Origin: Piliocolobus tephrosceles
Taxonomy: Eukaryota; Chordata; Mammalia; Primates; Cercopithecidae
NCBI RefSeq assembly: GCF_002776525.5
Contig: NC_045441.1
Coordinates: 126,122,412-126,186,411 of the forward strand
Reading direction: 5' to 3'
DNA: 64,000 nt
Both the position numbers and the translations under genes were made by a program. The stretch's first letter is position 1. Every line of letters starts with the position of its first letter. Of this stretch, positions 11,551 to 24,480 are shown piece by piece. A model generated the notes under the pieces. The model searched no databases, was not told the DNA's origin, and saw only the letters and a list, made by a program, of their open reading frames with translations.

Positions 11551-13990
11551 AGAAAATGTTATTGCTCAGTACTAACAGCAAAGGTCATAGAGTGTGAGCC
11601 TACAGGCCAAAGCTCTCCACAAACATGTTTTGCTGGCTTCTCAGTATTTTACGACTGTGAGCCAAGATTTAAAAATTGAAAGAGTAAGTATAAAAATCCA
11701 GATTTTCAGTGTTTCTTTATAATTCTGAGTATGTGACAACTCTGTGTCCACATTCTCACCCAGCTGTATCTCAACAGTGGAGTAGTTGACAGCTTTTCTG
11801 ATTTTCCCCACTCCAAGGCCTACCAGCTGCACAGTCTGCACATGTTAACTTATGTCAGCTTCCTTCCTTTGCTCTTCAATCCTTTGCCTGGCCCCAGTGA
11901 AATAATGCATTGATATATACAATGTAATCTAAAACTTTTAAATAGTACATGTGTATGTGTATGAGTGTATTGCATGCTCATGTATATGTGTAGGAAGATA
12001 AACAAGATTTCAAAAGCAGTAAAAATTCACAGGTGCTTTCAACCATTCTATACAGTCTTTGACAATGGAAGACATATTGATACTGTTCACTGTTTTATCC
12101 ACTGAAATGGGCTAGAAGAAACTTATCTCTTCGATAGTCAAGTAATGTGGATGGCCCTTGTGAGTTAAATATAAATGATCCAGAATATTTTTTCTTTGTT
12201 TTACTTCTTGAAATGCTCTAATTTGAACATCGGAAAAAGAAATAATTTTTACTTTTTAATGTCCAAATGCAGATGAAGGTTTCAAAGCAGAGAAAATACA
12301 TGAGAGATCAATCTCATGTGATTTTTAAGTTAAAAAGAAAGATACAATATCTTTGAGCCTTAATGCACCTGTCATTGGCAATGAATTCTGCTCTGCAATA
12401 CAAAACATAATGCTGTACAGGAAACAATTTATTCTTGTCTGATCTTTGGAATTTTGTTTAGATTTCAGGCTGCCAATGGAAATTCTCAGAATACTCTTCC
12501 TTACCCTTGGCAAATAGTTGTAGCATGTCTTAAAACACGCCCTCTCCAGAAGTCTTTCCTTAATTTCCCTCCCTTCTTGCAGGGCTACATAGGCAGCAAT
12601 TACAGTGATGCTGTAAAATAAGCATGTAAGTCATTGGATCGCTATTTAGTTTGTCCACTAAATAAGTTCAGGATGAAATCACTGGCACAGAGGTGTCAGT
12701 TAATTGAGGAATCAGACAGCCAGAGGGATAGACTGGGTGACAAAACACCCTTATTTCAAGGACAAACCTTTGCTCTGACATTGAAGAGAATACACAAATG
12801 AACTTGCCAAGGAAATTGCTTTCCTTCTCTAATATATGATCTCTTGCTCCAGTGCTACAGCTAGCTTTTAATGAGTTAGTAGGTATATATGGAGCTAGAT
12901 TGAGAGAATTAGTTCACGCTCGTACGTTTCAATATTGAGAGTGAAATGAAGATACAGATAGCAATTTGAGTCTAATTTTCAAGCCTGCATGGATGAAGGG
13001 TCACAGAAGGAAGCTGAGATGTACCAGGATATTGAAGGTGGGAGGACTGAAGATAGTGACAAAGAAAACCACAGCTGACACAAAGCTGAGACCTCTTCCA
13101 TAAGGCCAACAAAGCCAAACTAGCAAAAATTCAAGAGAGATTGAGCTGTTTTCTTTTTGTAGATACACAGGGTACAGTGTTTAGGAAAATGCAGATCTAA
13201 GGGAGAAGTGAGTGACATCATCTCTGACCTCTCAGTCAGCATCATATGGATCCTAAGAGAATTCAAGTAAAATTAGCATCCTAAGACTCTTTTAGATCTG
13301 AAAGAGATGTTAGAGTCAAATGTCCTCATTGCCACAGGGACAAAAATCAAACTCAGAGAAATGAAATAGCATCTCTGGAATGACAACGCACATATTTCAA
13401 TATCATAGACCCCTGCCGTTTTCATGAGTTTAGATCAACATTGCTATTTAAAAACAAACAGATCAACGTGAGAAATGGAGAGGTGGTTTGGGTGGACAAT
13501 GTGTCTACTGTCAATCTGCCTGAGTTCCTGAAAAAAGCATCATCTTGCATAATTAAATATCTTATTTTTGAGATGAAATGTATTCTAAAGAAGAACCCCT
13601 CTCAGATTACACCCCAAAGTCTTAAATTAAAAAAAAAAAAAAAAAAAAACATATGCACATAGTGACTCAGGAAGAGAAAACAATAGAAGTAGCTACCAGT
13701 TAGTTAATCACGCCAAATAGGTAGTTTGCAAGAAAGTAAAGGCAGTATCAAATTTTAAAATTATAGGAAAAACCCTCACTTAGATACATTGATAATTTGG
13801 GATTGGGGCTTATTTCACATAGTAGGCTTATTTAATTTAGTCATGAAATTTGCCCATGAACACTATTGCTAAATCATGTACTTCTTTCCCCGCCCTGTTT
13901 ATTTGCTGTTCACTATAGCCTAAACATGGAAATCAGTTGAGTCATCATTAACAATGCTTATTACTGTTCATTATCCTTCAAAAGTGTACC
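11551..13990. other. Mostly unique intronic DNA
   Basis: No repeat family assigned with confidence. TG-rich at 11949-11995 and an A20-plus run near 13628-13650. Confidence 0.4.
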
Positions 13991-13991
13991 A

Positions 13992-14160
13992 TCCGGGAGG
14001 GGGAGGGAGAGCATTGGGATAAATAGCTAATGCACATGGGGCTTAATACCTAGGTGATGGGTTGATAGGTGCAGCAAACCACCATGGCACACGTTTACTT
14101 ATGTAACAAACTTGCATGTCCTCCACATGTGTCCTGGAACTTAAAATAAAATATTTTAAA
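13992..14160 (+). mobile_element. L1 3' UTR end (primate L1P type), heavily 5'-truncated
   Basis: GGGAGGGAGAGCATTGGGAT, GGTGCAGCAAACCACCATGG and TGTAACAAACTTGCATGTCC end in an AT-rich tail, as in primate L1 3' ends. Confidence 0.9.
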
Positions 14161-14697
14161 ACTACTAATAGTTAAACAGAAGTAACACATGACACATTCT
14201 TGCTCTGGATATCCATAATCTGCTGAGGTTTGTTCTATATATAGGATAAATAAATAGAACAGATAGTTTTATTCCCAATTGCTTCCCGATACTACATAAA
14301 TGCTGCCACGATCTGCACCCAAGTTTCAATTTCTGGAAGTGTTGGTGAACAGGAAACAACTATTAGCAAATTTATGTATTACAAACTTACAGAGTCCAGT
14401 AATAAATGGTGATGAATATAAGAGGATGTGACTTCATGAAAATTGTTATTATATGGAATAAGTAGAGCAAAGCTACACAATTCACCTGAGCTTAAGACAT
14501 TCATGAATATGTTTTCTAAACAACAGAAAGTACTAAAACAAATCTCAGACAGACCTATTGCACAGATGACAATTTTACAAACTGTAAAGGTAAGTATTTT
14601 TCTACTACTCCCAACTGAGCCAGAGCCAACTATTGCTTTTAGACCTTTAGACCCTCACTCATCAGTATTTTCTTTTGTTCAGCTTGTCTTTCCTAAT
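14161..14697. other. Unique intronic DNA
   Basis: Nothing specific recognised. Confidence 0.4.
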
Positions 14698-14698
14698 T

Positions 14699-15020
14699 CT
14701 TTTTTTCTTTTTTTCTTTTTTTTTTTTTTCTGTTTTTTAGATAGAGTCTTGTTCTGTCACCCAGGCTGGAGTGCAGTGGTACAATCTCGGCTCACTGCAA
14801 CCTCCGCCTCCTGGGTTCAAGCGATTCTCCTGCCTCAGTCGCCAGAGTAGCTGGGATTATAGGCACCCAGCACCACGCTCAGCTAACTTTTGTATTTTTA
14901 GTAGAGACAGGGGTTTTGCCATGTTGGCCAGGCTGGTCTCAAACTCCTGACCTCAGGTGATCAGCCTGCCTCGGCTTCCCAAAGTGCTGGGATTACAGGC
15001 GTGAGCCACCACGCTCTGTC
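14699..15020 (-). mobile_element. AluS, antisense
   Basis: Poly(T) head, then CACCCAGGCTGGAGTGCAGT, CCTCCGCCTCCTGGGTTCAA and AAGTGCTGGGATTACAGGCG. Full-length, moderately diverged. Confidence 0.93.
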
Positions 15021-15035
15021 TCATAATTCATTATT

Positions 15036-15056
15036 ATAAATAAATAAATGAACAAA

Positions 15057-15099
<43 letters not shown>

Positions 15100-15100
15100 A
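15036..15100. repeat. (ATAA)n microsatellite
   Basis: About 16 near-perfect TAAA units next to the Alu 5' end. Confidence 0.95.
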
Positions 15101-16611
15101 TGCAACGAAACCAAATATTTTAAAAGGCTTTCCTTAACCTACCTTTCCTTTAAATCACTTCTTTTTTCTATTTTGCTTTACAATCAGATTACAAAATAGG
15201 GGTCTGTCTGTCCACCTTTTTGTTTTTTATCCATCCCAACCCAAACACTACAATGCATGTAACCAAAACTACCTGTCACGATATCTTATCCTTTGACTTT
15301 TATATCCTTGTGTACTTTATTGAAAGTGATTCACAATTTTCCAATTTGCTTAATCCCAGCATATGAAAATATTGTTTGAGTTCTATAGCTCCATTGAGCC
15401 TTTAAAGTAACCACTTAAGGGTTTGTTTTGTTTGAGAAGGAATGTGTGCTTCATACTTAGAATAAAGAAGCCAGTTATAGGGTGTTAAAAACTTGGTTAT
15501 AAAACTTGGGATCATATCTAAACAGAAATTAAGCTTTATTTAAGAGGCTTCCAATCTTTATTTTAAAGCACAGTTTGGAAATCTGAGGATGTACTGGGCA
15601 TTGTGCCAAACATAATGAAAACTCTCCCCACCCCACACCTTCATCTCTGTCCCCTACAATGCTTGCTTTTGGTCTTTCTGTAGTTTAGCTACTTCCTCCT
15701 CCCCGCTCAGACAGAGCTGTTCCCTCTGTGACTTACTAGTTTAGCACTTGTTTATGTTATGTCGGCTTTATGCACAGTCATTTGTTATTTTAATAACAAT
15801 ACAAAAAAGAAAAGAAAAAAAAACATGAGCAAAATGGTCAAGCTGTCACCTTTGAGCTTTACAGTGGGCTCTGAAAGCAACCAAACAAGGAAGAGCCAGA
15901 GGCAGGCTGTTAGTAAGTTACATTCCTAAATGCAGACACAGAGCTGAGGATGCTTTCTCATTAAGAACAGGGACTAAGAGGCGCCCTATGAATGAGAATG
16001 ATTCTGTCCTTGGAACACTTGAGCTAAGTATTTCCTTCCCTGTATACAGCCAAGTATGAACCAGAGAGAAGTCTGGTTGGGGGATGCACAGACCTTTCAC
16101 CTAGGGCTAGGATGAGGTTTGGCCATGGCACACTGGAGAGGGCCTTCTCAGCAGGTTGTGGTGGGCCATCTCATCCCCAAAGGACTAGCACTACAATAGG
16201 TCTGTATCGCTTGTCTTGCTATGGGAGGTCAGCTCTAGTCTGGTAATGGCCCCTGAATTCTAAGATGACAAGGCTGTGTCTCATCTGTGGAATAATTTTT
16301 CCAGATAAATGTTTTGTAGTAGTCACCATATCATAAACAAAGTTAAGTATTTTATCCTAGCCAGTCCCAGCAGAAGAGTAACATGATATGAGAGCCTGGG
16401 AAACTGTCCTGTGGGGTTCTTCAGACAACCTACGCCATCTCCTACATCCTACACTCGCTGAACATAGAATGGATGAAGGAAAGAATGGACACATATGTAG
16501 AAGAGAAGAATTTCGCTAAAAGGAATGAAGTTATCAAGATAAATAATTAAGAATAAGAAAGAAAAAATAAGAGAAAAGCCCATCAAGAAGACTGGCATTT
16601 AGAAGAAAGAA

Positions 16612-16612
<1 letters not shown>
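15101..16612. other. Unique intronic DNA
   Basis: No clear repeat or gene. A-rich at 15803-15825. Confidence 0.4.
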
Positions 16613-16642
<30 letters not shown>

Positions 16643-17160
16643 TCACAAGGTGTTTTATTTCAATTAGCAAAATAGTTTAAATGAAATTTTTAAAAAATAG
16701 TTATTTGAAAATAGCATTTAGAGTGATACGTTAAATCAAGTTACAAATTAACTTTATGCATATTCATAGATCAAGCTCTTAGTACTCACAATCTGACATA
16801 ATGAAATTTTGTTATTTTTATATTTTTCAATGATACATCTCTCTCTTAGTTCCATATGTTCAAAATTTGTGGAGGACCAGAAATTTTTCTTTAGTCCCTC
16901 AAAAAGATCATCTTTTTCTCCAAAATAAACTGCTTTCAGCAAAAATATAAGTTTAGAATTACTAAATAATCTTTCATAGATCTACAGCAAGAATTTCAAA
17001 TACAGGTTCACTTGTCTGTGACCTTTTGACCATTGGGTTAGGAAGAGGATCAGTTGCTAAGTTTTAAATTGACATTTCTTATAAGTTTAGATCAAATACA
17101 CCATTTCTGCATAAGAATCAGGATGCCATAGAACAATAGTGAGATTTCTGGAATCCTTAA
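16613..17160 (-). pseudogene. Possible processed retrocopy 3' end, antisense
   Basis: A T run of about 26 at 16615-16640 is followed on the + strand by sequence whose reverse complement carries AATAAA about 17 nt before the A tail. That arrangement is typical of a reverse-transcribed mRNA. The parent gene and the 5' limit are unknown; the 62-codon minus-strand frame at 16754-16942 is not one I recognise. Confidence 0.35.
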
Positions 17161-17359
17161 AATAAGTGAAAGTAAATAATAAAAGTGACATAGAATAGAC
17201 TCCTATAATATAAAAATTATTTCAGATTACCTACTTTCTTGAGAGAAATAGAGAGTACACAGCTTTGTTTCTTATTTTGCTCCTTTTTAAATGCTTTACT
17301 TGTGGATTAGAATCAATTGGTAAATTATAATGAACTTAGTTAATAGTGACTACTTAACA

Positions 17360-17570
17360 GTCACTATTATCATGGTGTATTATGTTAAGAGGCTGTCATG
17401 TGCCTTTTAAAAAATATTGTGAATGACAGATTTTATTTTCCACATCTTCTAGATCTTCTAGATGTGGAAAGGGGGTCAACAAATTTAAGCTCACACAACG
17501 AGAAAATAACAGAGATAGGCTTCCATTTCAGGTTTAACTCCAAAGTCTTGTCTACTGCATTCACAGATGC
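17360..17570 (+). repeat. MIR, degenerate
   Basis: AGATGTGGAAAGGGGGTCAA, AAGCTCACACAACGAG and TTAACTCCAAAGTCTTGTC follow MIR order (gaggaaac, gtcacacagc, gactccaaagcc). Confidence 0.55.
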
Positions 17571-17915
17571 ATCACAGTTATCTGGGTAGAAAGGTACGGA
17601 AGGAACAGTTGCATCCCCCATAAAACATGAAGCCAGCATTTCTGCCAGCACATCTCCTAGAAAGATATGCAGCCTGGTGGAGCTTGCTGCTCTCTCCCTC
17701 AAAAGGAGGAATCTGAGAATCAAATGCCATGCCATTCCTCAAGCTTCCATAATTGCTTACAGGAGTCTTGCTTTGTGAATTGCAAGTTCTCCTTGTAGAG
17801 CATGTTGTCACATTCCACTGATGCTTTATGAGAAATTTTCCTTAACCTTTAGAAGAACAGAGACATTCTTTTTTTTCTTCTTATATGTTATTACCCTTTC
17901 CTCTTCAACATACTT
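17571..17915. other. Unique intronic DNA
   Basis: Nothing recognised; overlapping short frames on the minus strand look random. Confidence 0.4.
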
Positions 17916-17921
17916 GGTGTA

Positions 17922-17988
17922 TGCTTATGCATGTATGCATGCACGTGCAGTCACACATGTGCACGCGTGCGCGCGCACACACACACAC
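17922..17988. repeat. Alternating purine-pyrimidine tract, CA/CG-rich
   Basis: TGCATGTATGCATGCACGTG leads into GTGCACGCGTGCGCGCGCAC and (CA)n. It is CpG-rich in an otherwise CpG-poor region. Confidence 0.9.
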
Positions 17989-18183
17989 TAGTTAGGTGAA
18001 GGAATCCAGTCCCACGCCCAAACCTCTCAGCTTCCTATTTCCTTCCATCTTGTGGTATTCTGAGGTTAGTAAATACTCACAGAATCCTACTCTAACATGT
18101 TCTCTTTGAAGTTCAGGCGTGTATACTCCTATCCCAGCAGACAATGCATGCTAAACCTACTTTGCTGATGGTAGTATAATTGT

Positions 18184-18534
18184 TGATATGGTTTGGCTGT
18201 GTCCCCACCCAAATCTCATTTTGAACTGTATTTCCCATAATCCCCACATGTCGTGGGAGGGACCCAGTGGGAGGTAACTGAATCATGGGGTGGTTACCCT
18301 CATGCTGTTCTTGTGATAGCCAGTGAGTTCTCATGAGATCTGATGATTTGATCAGGGGTTTTTCCCCTTTTGCTTGGCATTTCTCTCCCCTGCCGCCTTT
18401 GCTTCCCCTTCTGCCATGCTTGTAAGTTTCCTGAGGCCCTTCCAACCCTGTGGAACTGTGGGTCAATTAAACCTCATTCCTTTATAAATCACCCAGTCTT
18501 GGGTATTTCTTCATAGCAGTGTGAGAATGGACTA
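18184..18534 (+). mobile_element. Solo MaLR LTR (THE1/MST type)
   Basis: TGATATGGTTTGGCTGTGTC at the start, GTGGGAGGGACCCAGTGGGA inside, and TTTATAAATCACCCAGTCTT near the end are THE1/MST landmarks. The flanks ATTGT (18179-18183 and 18535-18539) form a 5-bp target duplication. No internal ERV sequence remains. Confidence 0.9.
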
Positions 18535-18539
18535 ATTGT

Positions 18540-21376
18540 GCTTCAAGGAAAAACCACCCTGCCTAGAAGATTTATGAAGCAAGTCCCAATCCATTTGCTA
18601 TCTACTGGAAGATCTTCCATTCTCAGGCATTATTTAGGAATGGAAATTGTATTTAAATACTTCTGTAGTAGTATGTGAACTACTCACAATTTAGCTACTT
18701 TTTATCAGATGACACGGTAGAGATGGGGGCAGAAAAAATGTACTGGGGACATTTCCAAGTCAAGATGGTTTATTTTAAGAAGGAAAATGCCACTATTTTA
18801 ACACAGCTTTCACACTGGGCATAGTCCACATGGAACCTACTCCCTGATAGAGGTAAAGACTACGGTTTGTTAATTATATCTCATTCTAAATGGGAGACAG
18901 GCATTTGGAGAGTCTGGAGATAAAGAGGAGTCAGGGCATTTAAATATTTATATAGTCTCAAACTAAGGGTGTTAGAAGAGGGAAGAGGGTGAAGTCTTTG
19001 GAAGAGAGGGTGGGCGCAGCATGTGATGACTTCTCTTACATATATTCAGGTATGTTGTGATTCCCCTGAGGTCATAAGCCAAAAAGTAGTTTCATTTCAA
19101 GCAATCTGGAGAGCTGACTTCCCTGATTTACCACATAAACCTCTTCATTCTCTCTGACCAACTGGCTTTATTTTAATTCTAAATTAGGGCTTTAGATACA
19201 AAAATCTTTGCTGAGTTGATGTAGCTTTTTATGTTTCTTCATCTCAATTGCCATTAGATCATTTAGTAAAGACTTTAATCTTCTCCCTGCTCTCATTTTT
19301 TCAAGTTTTCATGGGATAACACTGCGGTCATTTGGCTCAGTTCTAGAAATAGTCTGCAATCAAACTCTAGGGAAACAATCATTTTTGTCTTTCGAATGGA
19401 AACAATAAAAATAGTTGCTTCCCATTACTCTCTACACTTCATTACTATTTTATTTTTGCAGCTTCATTGAATCTGGTGTGAATCTTAATTATATGAGGCC
19501 TGTGTCATTTCTGTCATTGAAAAGTTAGAAGAACCAAGATTTAGCTATATGGGGGCGACTTAGTTTCTCTGTACCCTATACCTACATTCTAGGATGGCTA
19601 CTAGAAGAGTGGTGGTATCTATTAAGCTTATAATTAACAGTGCATGTGTTTTAAGAGGCAATGACCAATAATAGCATGTCTATAAAACACAATCCATTTG
19701 CTTTACTTTTCATATAAATAGGCATTTTAATGACAAAAGCAACTTTCTCTTTCTCTCCATAAGCAATACAGCCTTAAGTAGAGACATGCTTAAAATAAAA
19801 ATATATTCCTAACTATAACTAAGTGTCCTTGTCTCTACTTAACTGTTATACGATATGCTATCTGAATATTTGTTTTCTATATACTCAGAAAAAAGTTTCA
19901 CTTCTATGTACACCTCCTAATATTTTCACAACTTCTAATCTCATTTATCCTTATCTCAACTATCCTGGTTTATTCTTCAGAGGAAAAGTACTAACTTTCT
20001 CTTTATCTTCTCTCTTCTCCTAAACTGACTTTCATTCCTCTCTTTAAAGTTGTCCTTGACCTACTATCCAACACATTGCCATGTGCTCTGTCTCAGCTTC
20101 CAATAGGCACATGAACCATTGAAAAGGATCCCTAAAAGGATGTTTTGTTTGGAGCTGCTCAGCTTCTCTAGAACTGCTTTTATTCTAGAATTTTCTATCA
20201 TAGTCCTAAAAAGCCTCAATTCTCTGCAAATTTGATTCCCATTTTTAATTCAAAGCAATGAATTAACTAATTTAGAGTTATTAAACCAGCAGCCTGCCGA
20301 CTTTAGGAAAAAACAAAACAAAATTCTAAAAGCCGACTATACAAATTTCCAGTTTCTCAAGACGGTAAGAGAGACAGATTGATTCAAATACAGCTGCCTA
20401 ATCATAGACAGTCTGTAGCTCTCCAAGAATTGCTTCCATTTTCCTTTCACTCTTCTTCCTTGTGGAAACAAAACAACCTTCAGATGGTGGATTTTCTCCA
20501 CTTTTGCTGCTGTTTGCTTTAGAGCACATTGTTTAGTCAGCACCATTTACTAGATTATGTTCATCATCAATATTTGAGTTCTGTCAAATCCTTGGTACAG
20601 AAAAAGGTGGATGCTGAAGTGCTCTCTCAGATGGAATTTCATTTTTAAAAGTCTAAGGGTTGGGTATTTTCAGGTTTCATTCTGTTTAGAATTGTCCAGA
20701 CCTCTTCCTTTTCGGCAGGAGGTGTATATTGTGTGAACAAATTAATGAAAACGTGCCACGGATGCAGTGACTAGGACAAGGGTCCCAGTTAAGTCACTTT
20801 TACAGCCGTATCCCCCTCAGTCATGACATTTTTGTTCGGGTAAGTGGTGTTCAGGATGTATTTTGAAGAGGAGAAAAGATAGCTTGGCTGACATGGAGTG
20901 GAAGTTTGTCCCAGCGTCACTAAGAATAGTATTATGTTTGACAGGCAGCCAAAACGGCAAGCATGTTTACACTGTCATAAGGCTTTGCATAATCCTGATC
21001 TTTTTTACTTGGGGAAAAGTCATGAATTCTCTTCTATTTGTAATGATGTGAGGATCAGTTTGCTTTATCAGCTACTTTCATTCTGTTCTATAATTTTCTT
21101 TTACATTTTTTTTTTCATTTTTACAAAACTGCGACTCACATCTAGCACTGCACACAAACCTTAAGGCTACAGCTTGATAGAATTAAGTATGTGTTTGGTG
21201 TGGCTTTTTTTCCCCAAACATTGTACATAATGCATATCTGGTAAAATCTGCCATCCTATGCTGTAATTTTCTAAAGAGGGACAACTTATACATCCCTTTA
21301 GAATATTTTCAACACATCTTTTCAGATAAAATATAAAAACTCAGTATTGGTGAGGATATGGCTGTCTTATTCTGTG
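18540..21376. other. Unique intronic DNA
   Basis: About 2.8 kb with no repeat family or coding signature that I can name. Confidence 0.4.
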
Positions 21377-21582
21377 TTTTTTTTTTTTAGTTTTTCTTTA
21401 TTATACTTTAAGTTCTAGGGTACATGTGCACAACATGCAGGTTTGTTACATATGTACAACATATATGCACCACATGCAAGTTTGTTACATATGTGCATAT
21501 GTGCACAACATGCAGGTTTGTTACATATGCACAACATGCAGGTTTGTGCCATGTTGGTGTGCTGCACCCATTAACTCGTGTT
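21377..21582 (-). mobile_element. L1 3' end (primate L1P type), antisense, with internal tandem expansion
   Basis: Poly(T), TTATACTTTAAGTTCTAGGG and, at the right, GCCATGTTGGTGTGCTGCAC are antisense L1P 3' UTR. Between them the segment AACATGCAGGTTTGTTACAT is repeated four times instead of once. Confidence 0.9.
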
Positions 21583-23575
21583 TTTGAACCTACAGGTTGT
21601 CAGCCTCAATGTACTGAAGCAGAAACCCACCATCAGTATTTTGTACTTTCTTTACAAGAAGCTATAATGCAGAATCTTAAGAAGAGTAAAAAATCAATCA
21701 AACAAACAAAAACCAAAAATGTCAGATACAAGCCAGTGGTACGGGAAAGGAGAAAAAGAGAAAGGGAAAGAGAGATACAGATTTAGGAAAGGTTTCCAGG
21801 GAGCTATCTGTATTTATTTCACCACATCTGACCAGTCTTCCTCCATGACTTCTCAGCCTTGTTGCTTAGCATGATATTGGCCCATTGTTGTTTTAGAAAA
21901 TTGGAAATTTCACCAGAAATTTGTATCTCCCCTAGATTGCAAATTCCTTGTTGACAGGAATGTGTTCTGTTTTGTTGGTCACCCATTCCTACTTCACTTC
22001 TATCCCCCACAGCCCTTAAGGGCATGTGTGGATCTCCTCAGAAGAGTAATTCTGTAACATATTTTGAAATAAAGAAAGCAAGCGAGCCATGACTTCTTAG
22101 CAGGGCCCCCACTACTCCTTGCAGCCACCACCCCCACCACAACTGCTGTTGTAGTGAGATTCAGGAGCTCATAAAAAAGCTCTAAATATGTACAATGACT
22201 CATAATGTGTTGCATGGCTCAAAGGAAAGCCAGATTAAAAGAAAAAACAAAAAGTGGAAATTTACTTCATTTTTGTGTGATGTTGTCAAAGCACTCAGAC
22301 TGTGGAATGTCAATATTGCTAGCTAGCAGGGCTGGACTGTCTACTAAGCCCCAGGCCAGGACTCTCTCCCATCTGTAAGCAAAATTTAAGGACATTCAAG
22401 GTTGGTAAGGGTCATTACAATGTAAGCAAACTACGTTATCATCACCTGCATCAATATCAAAACCACGTACAATCAAACCTTTCTTTAGAGAAAGGGAACT
22501 TTGCTCCCCAAGACATCCTTAAATAAGTCTCTCCCCAATTTTCTCTCTTTTTCTTTTTCTTGTCTTTCTCTCTGGCATCATTAATGGATCCCTAAAAGGA
22601 TGATCGACTATTGATAACATAATCTCAAGGCGTATTTAACACATTTGCCAATGCAGTTTATAAATTAGTGGGATTAATTGAATGTTAAAAGATCTACAAT
22701 AGGATATGGATTATATACCTGAATGGTCATCTCTCCTACGTCAAATAGAAATTATAGCTGGAATGTCATTCATTGGATTATTATACAACATATTTATTTG
22801 CAAATATATAAAATTAAAAATGAATAAGCTTCATTTGCTTTCTCATCAATGATAACCACATCTCATTCTTAAAGTGGGGAAGAGATAATACTTAAGTGTC
22901 CTTTACTACCATCCGCTGGCTCCTCAGTAGGTGAACCCTTGCTTCCAATGATACTCTGATATTTTCCAGAATTGTTGCCATATTACATGATCACTATATT
23001 TTTTATGTTTTCTATAACAACAATTTGTACTGAAAGCTATGTATCTAAACATAATATTGTTGAAGTAAACTTGTAATTCTCTTAAAGACATACTATGGTG
23101 TTTAGCCCTCATATACAAAATTTGAAGGCTAACATGGGCCTTATCACTACTCTATCAGTTTTGATCATTTGAGACAACATTGATAAGGCTCATTATCTTA
23201 TCACTGTTACTTGCTAAGTGAATATGCTACTTTTAAGATCTTAATGCTTGAAAGTTGGGCAAGAAATGCCCAAATAACTCTGCTATTTTTTGATAATGTG
23301 TTCAAATAGCAGCAGAATTAAAAAATCTACAAGAAGCATGTATACTGAGATTACATTTTTAAAACAAAAGTTAAAGAAATAGAAACAATTATAAATTAAA
23401 CGTTACATGAATTCCTCTTCATTTCCAAACTTCCTTCTTTTTCTGAAATTTTTTTATACAATTACATATCTTCTCTGTCACTGGATTTCAGCTGTTATCA
23501 ACCATGGATTCATTTTTTTTTTCTTGAGTTTTCTATTTCTTCTAGAAAATGTATTTAGTAGGGTAGGTTTTATGC
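21583..23575. other. Unique intronic DNA with GA-rich and CT-rich patches
   Basis: GA-rich at 21747-21778 and CT-rich at 22530-22575. No other feature recognised. Confidence 0.4.
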
Positions 23576-23577
23576 CA

Positions 23578-23757
23578 CTGTGTAATATAGTGGAAATAAC
23601 ATGGTCCCAGGAGTCAGATATACCTAAATTTGAATCACAGCCACTTGCTGAGTCTGTTATAATTATCATCCGTACAACTGGAAAAGATAATAGTCATTTT
23701 TTTCAGGGCTATTGTGAGAATTAAATAAAATAACATGCAAAAATCCCAGCACTCAGA
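23578..23757 (+). repeat. MIR, near full length
   Basis: GGTCCCAGGAGTCAGATATA, TTTGAATCACAGCCACTTGC and ATTGTGAGAATTAAATAAAA match the MIR order. Confidence 0.8.
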
Positions 23758-24339
23758 TTACTTATGTATTGATAATTCATTATTAGTTTATTACATTAAA
23801 AATTCACCTACAAAAGCATTCATCATACATCAGGCATCCTGCCTGACCTCAGCAGTGTGTGAAGAAAATTTTATTTGATTTTTATTTAATTCTCCACTTG
23901 TATCTAAATGTATATCAGAGTTTCTTTTTTAATTATATAAATTCTCTCTGTAACAATTCAGAAAAATCTGTCATTGTCAATATTTAGAACTTTTTTTTTG
24001 TCCATTGATGTGGATACTCACATGGGAATCTATTCAATAATTCACATGGTGATATGCTTTATGATGATTAATTTTAAGACAATTTTTTGAATCTTAAGTG
24101 TCACATATTTTCATGTGCAGAACCCTACTTATTAACTCCCTAGCTTATTGTGTACGTCTCCTACCCAAAGCCCCAGTATTGTCCTGGACGCAATGATTCT
24201 CACTCTGTTGTCTAAACCAAGGTCCCAACTTGATGTCGAGGTGTAGGACTCAGTCATGTCAGGTCAGAAGGAGAAATGTGTAAGTGAGCAGTAGCAGCCA
24301 CACGAGACTGTTCCTCTGCCAAAGACTAAGTATTCATAG

Positions 24340-24480
24340 TAGAGTCTGGAGTTGGGTGCCCTCGGCTTGAATCTCAAGTAGCTTAATTATTTGATATTCA
24401 GTTCAACATTTGTAAAAGGAGTATAATAAACATCCTAATCACTTCAGGAGTTGTTTTGGAGAGTAATTGTGCTCAAGACA
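24340..24480 (+). repeat. MIR fragment
   Basis: GTCTGGAGTTGGGTGCCCTC, GGCTTGAATCTCAAG and the later AGGAGTTGTTTTGGAGAG fit a diverged MIR. Confidence 0.55.

Noticed and set aside
16754..16942. 62-codon minus-strand frame near the possible retrocopy tail
   Set aside because: Too short and without a recognisable homologue; kept only as part of the retrocopy hypothesis.
21424..21786. 120-codon frame with a repeated CTTCRFVTY peptide
   Set aside because: The repeats come from the tandem expansion in an L1 3' UTR, not from a protein domain.
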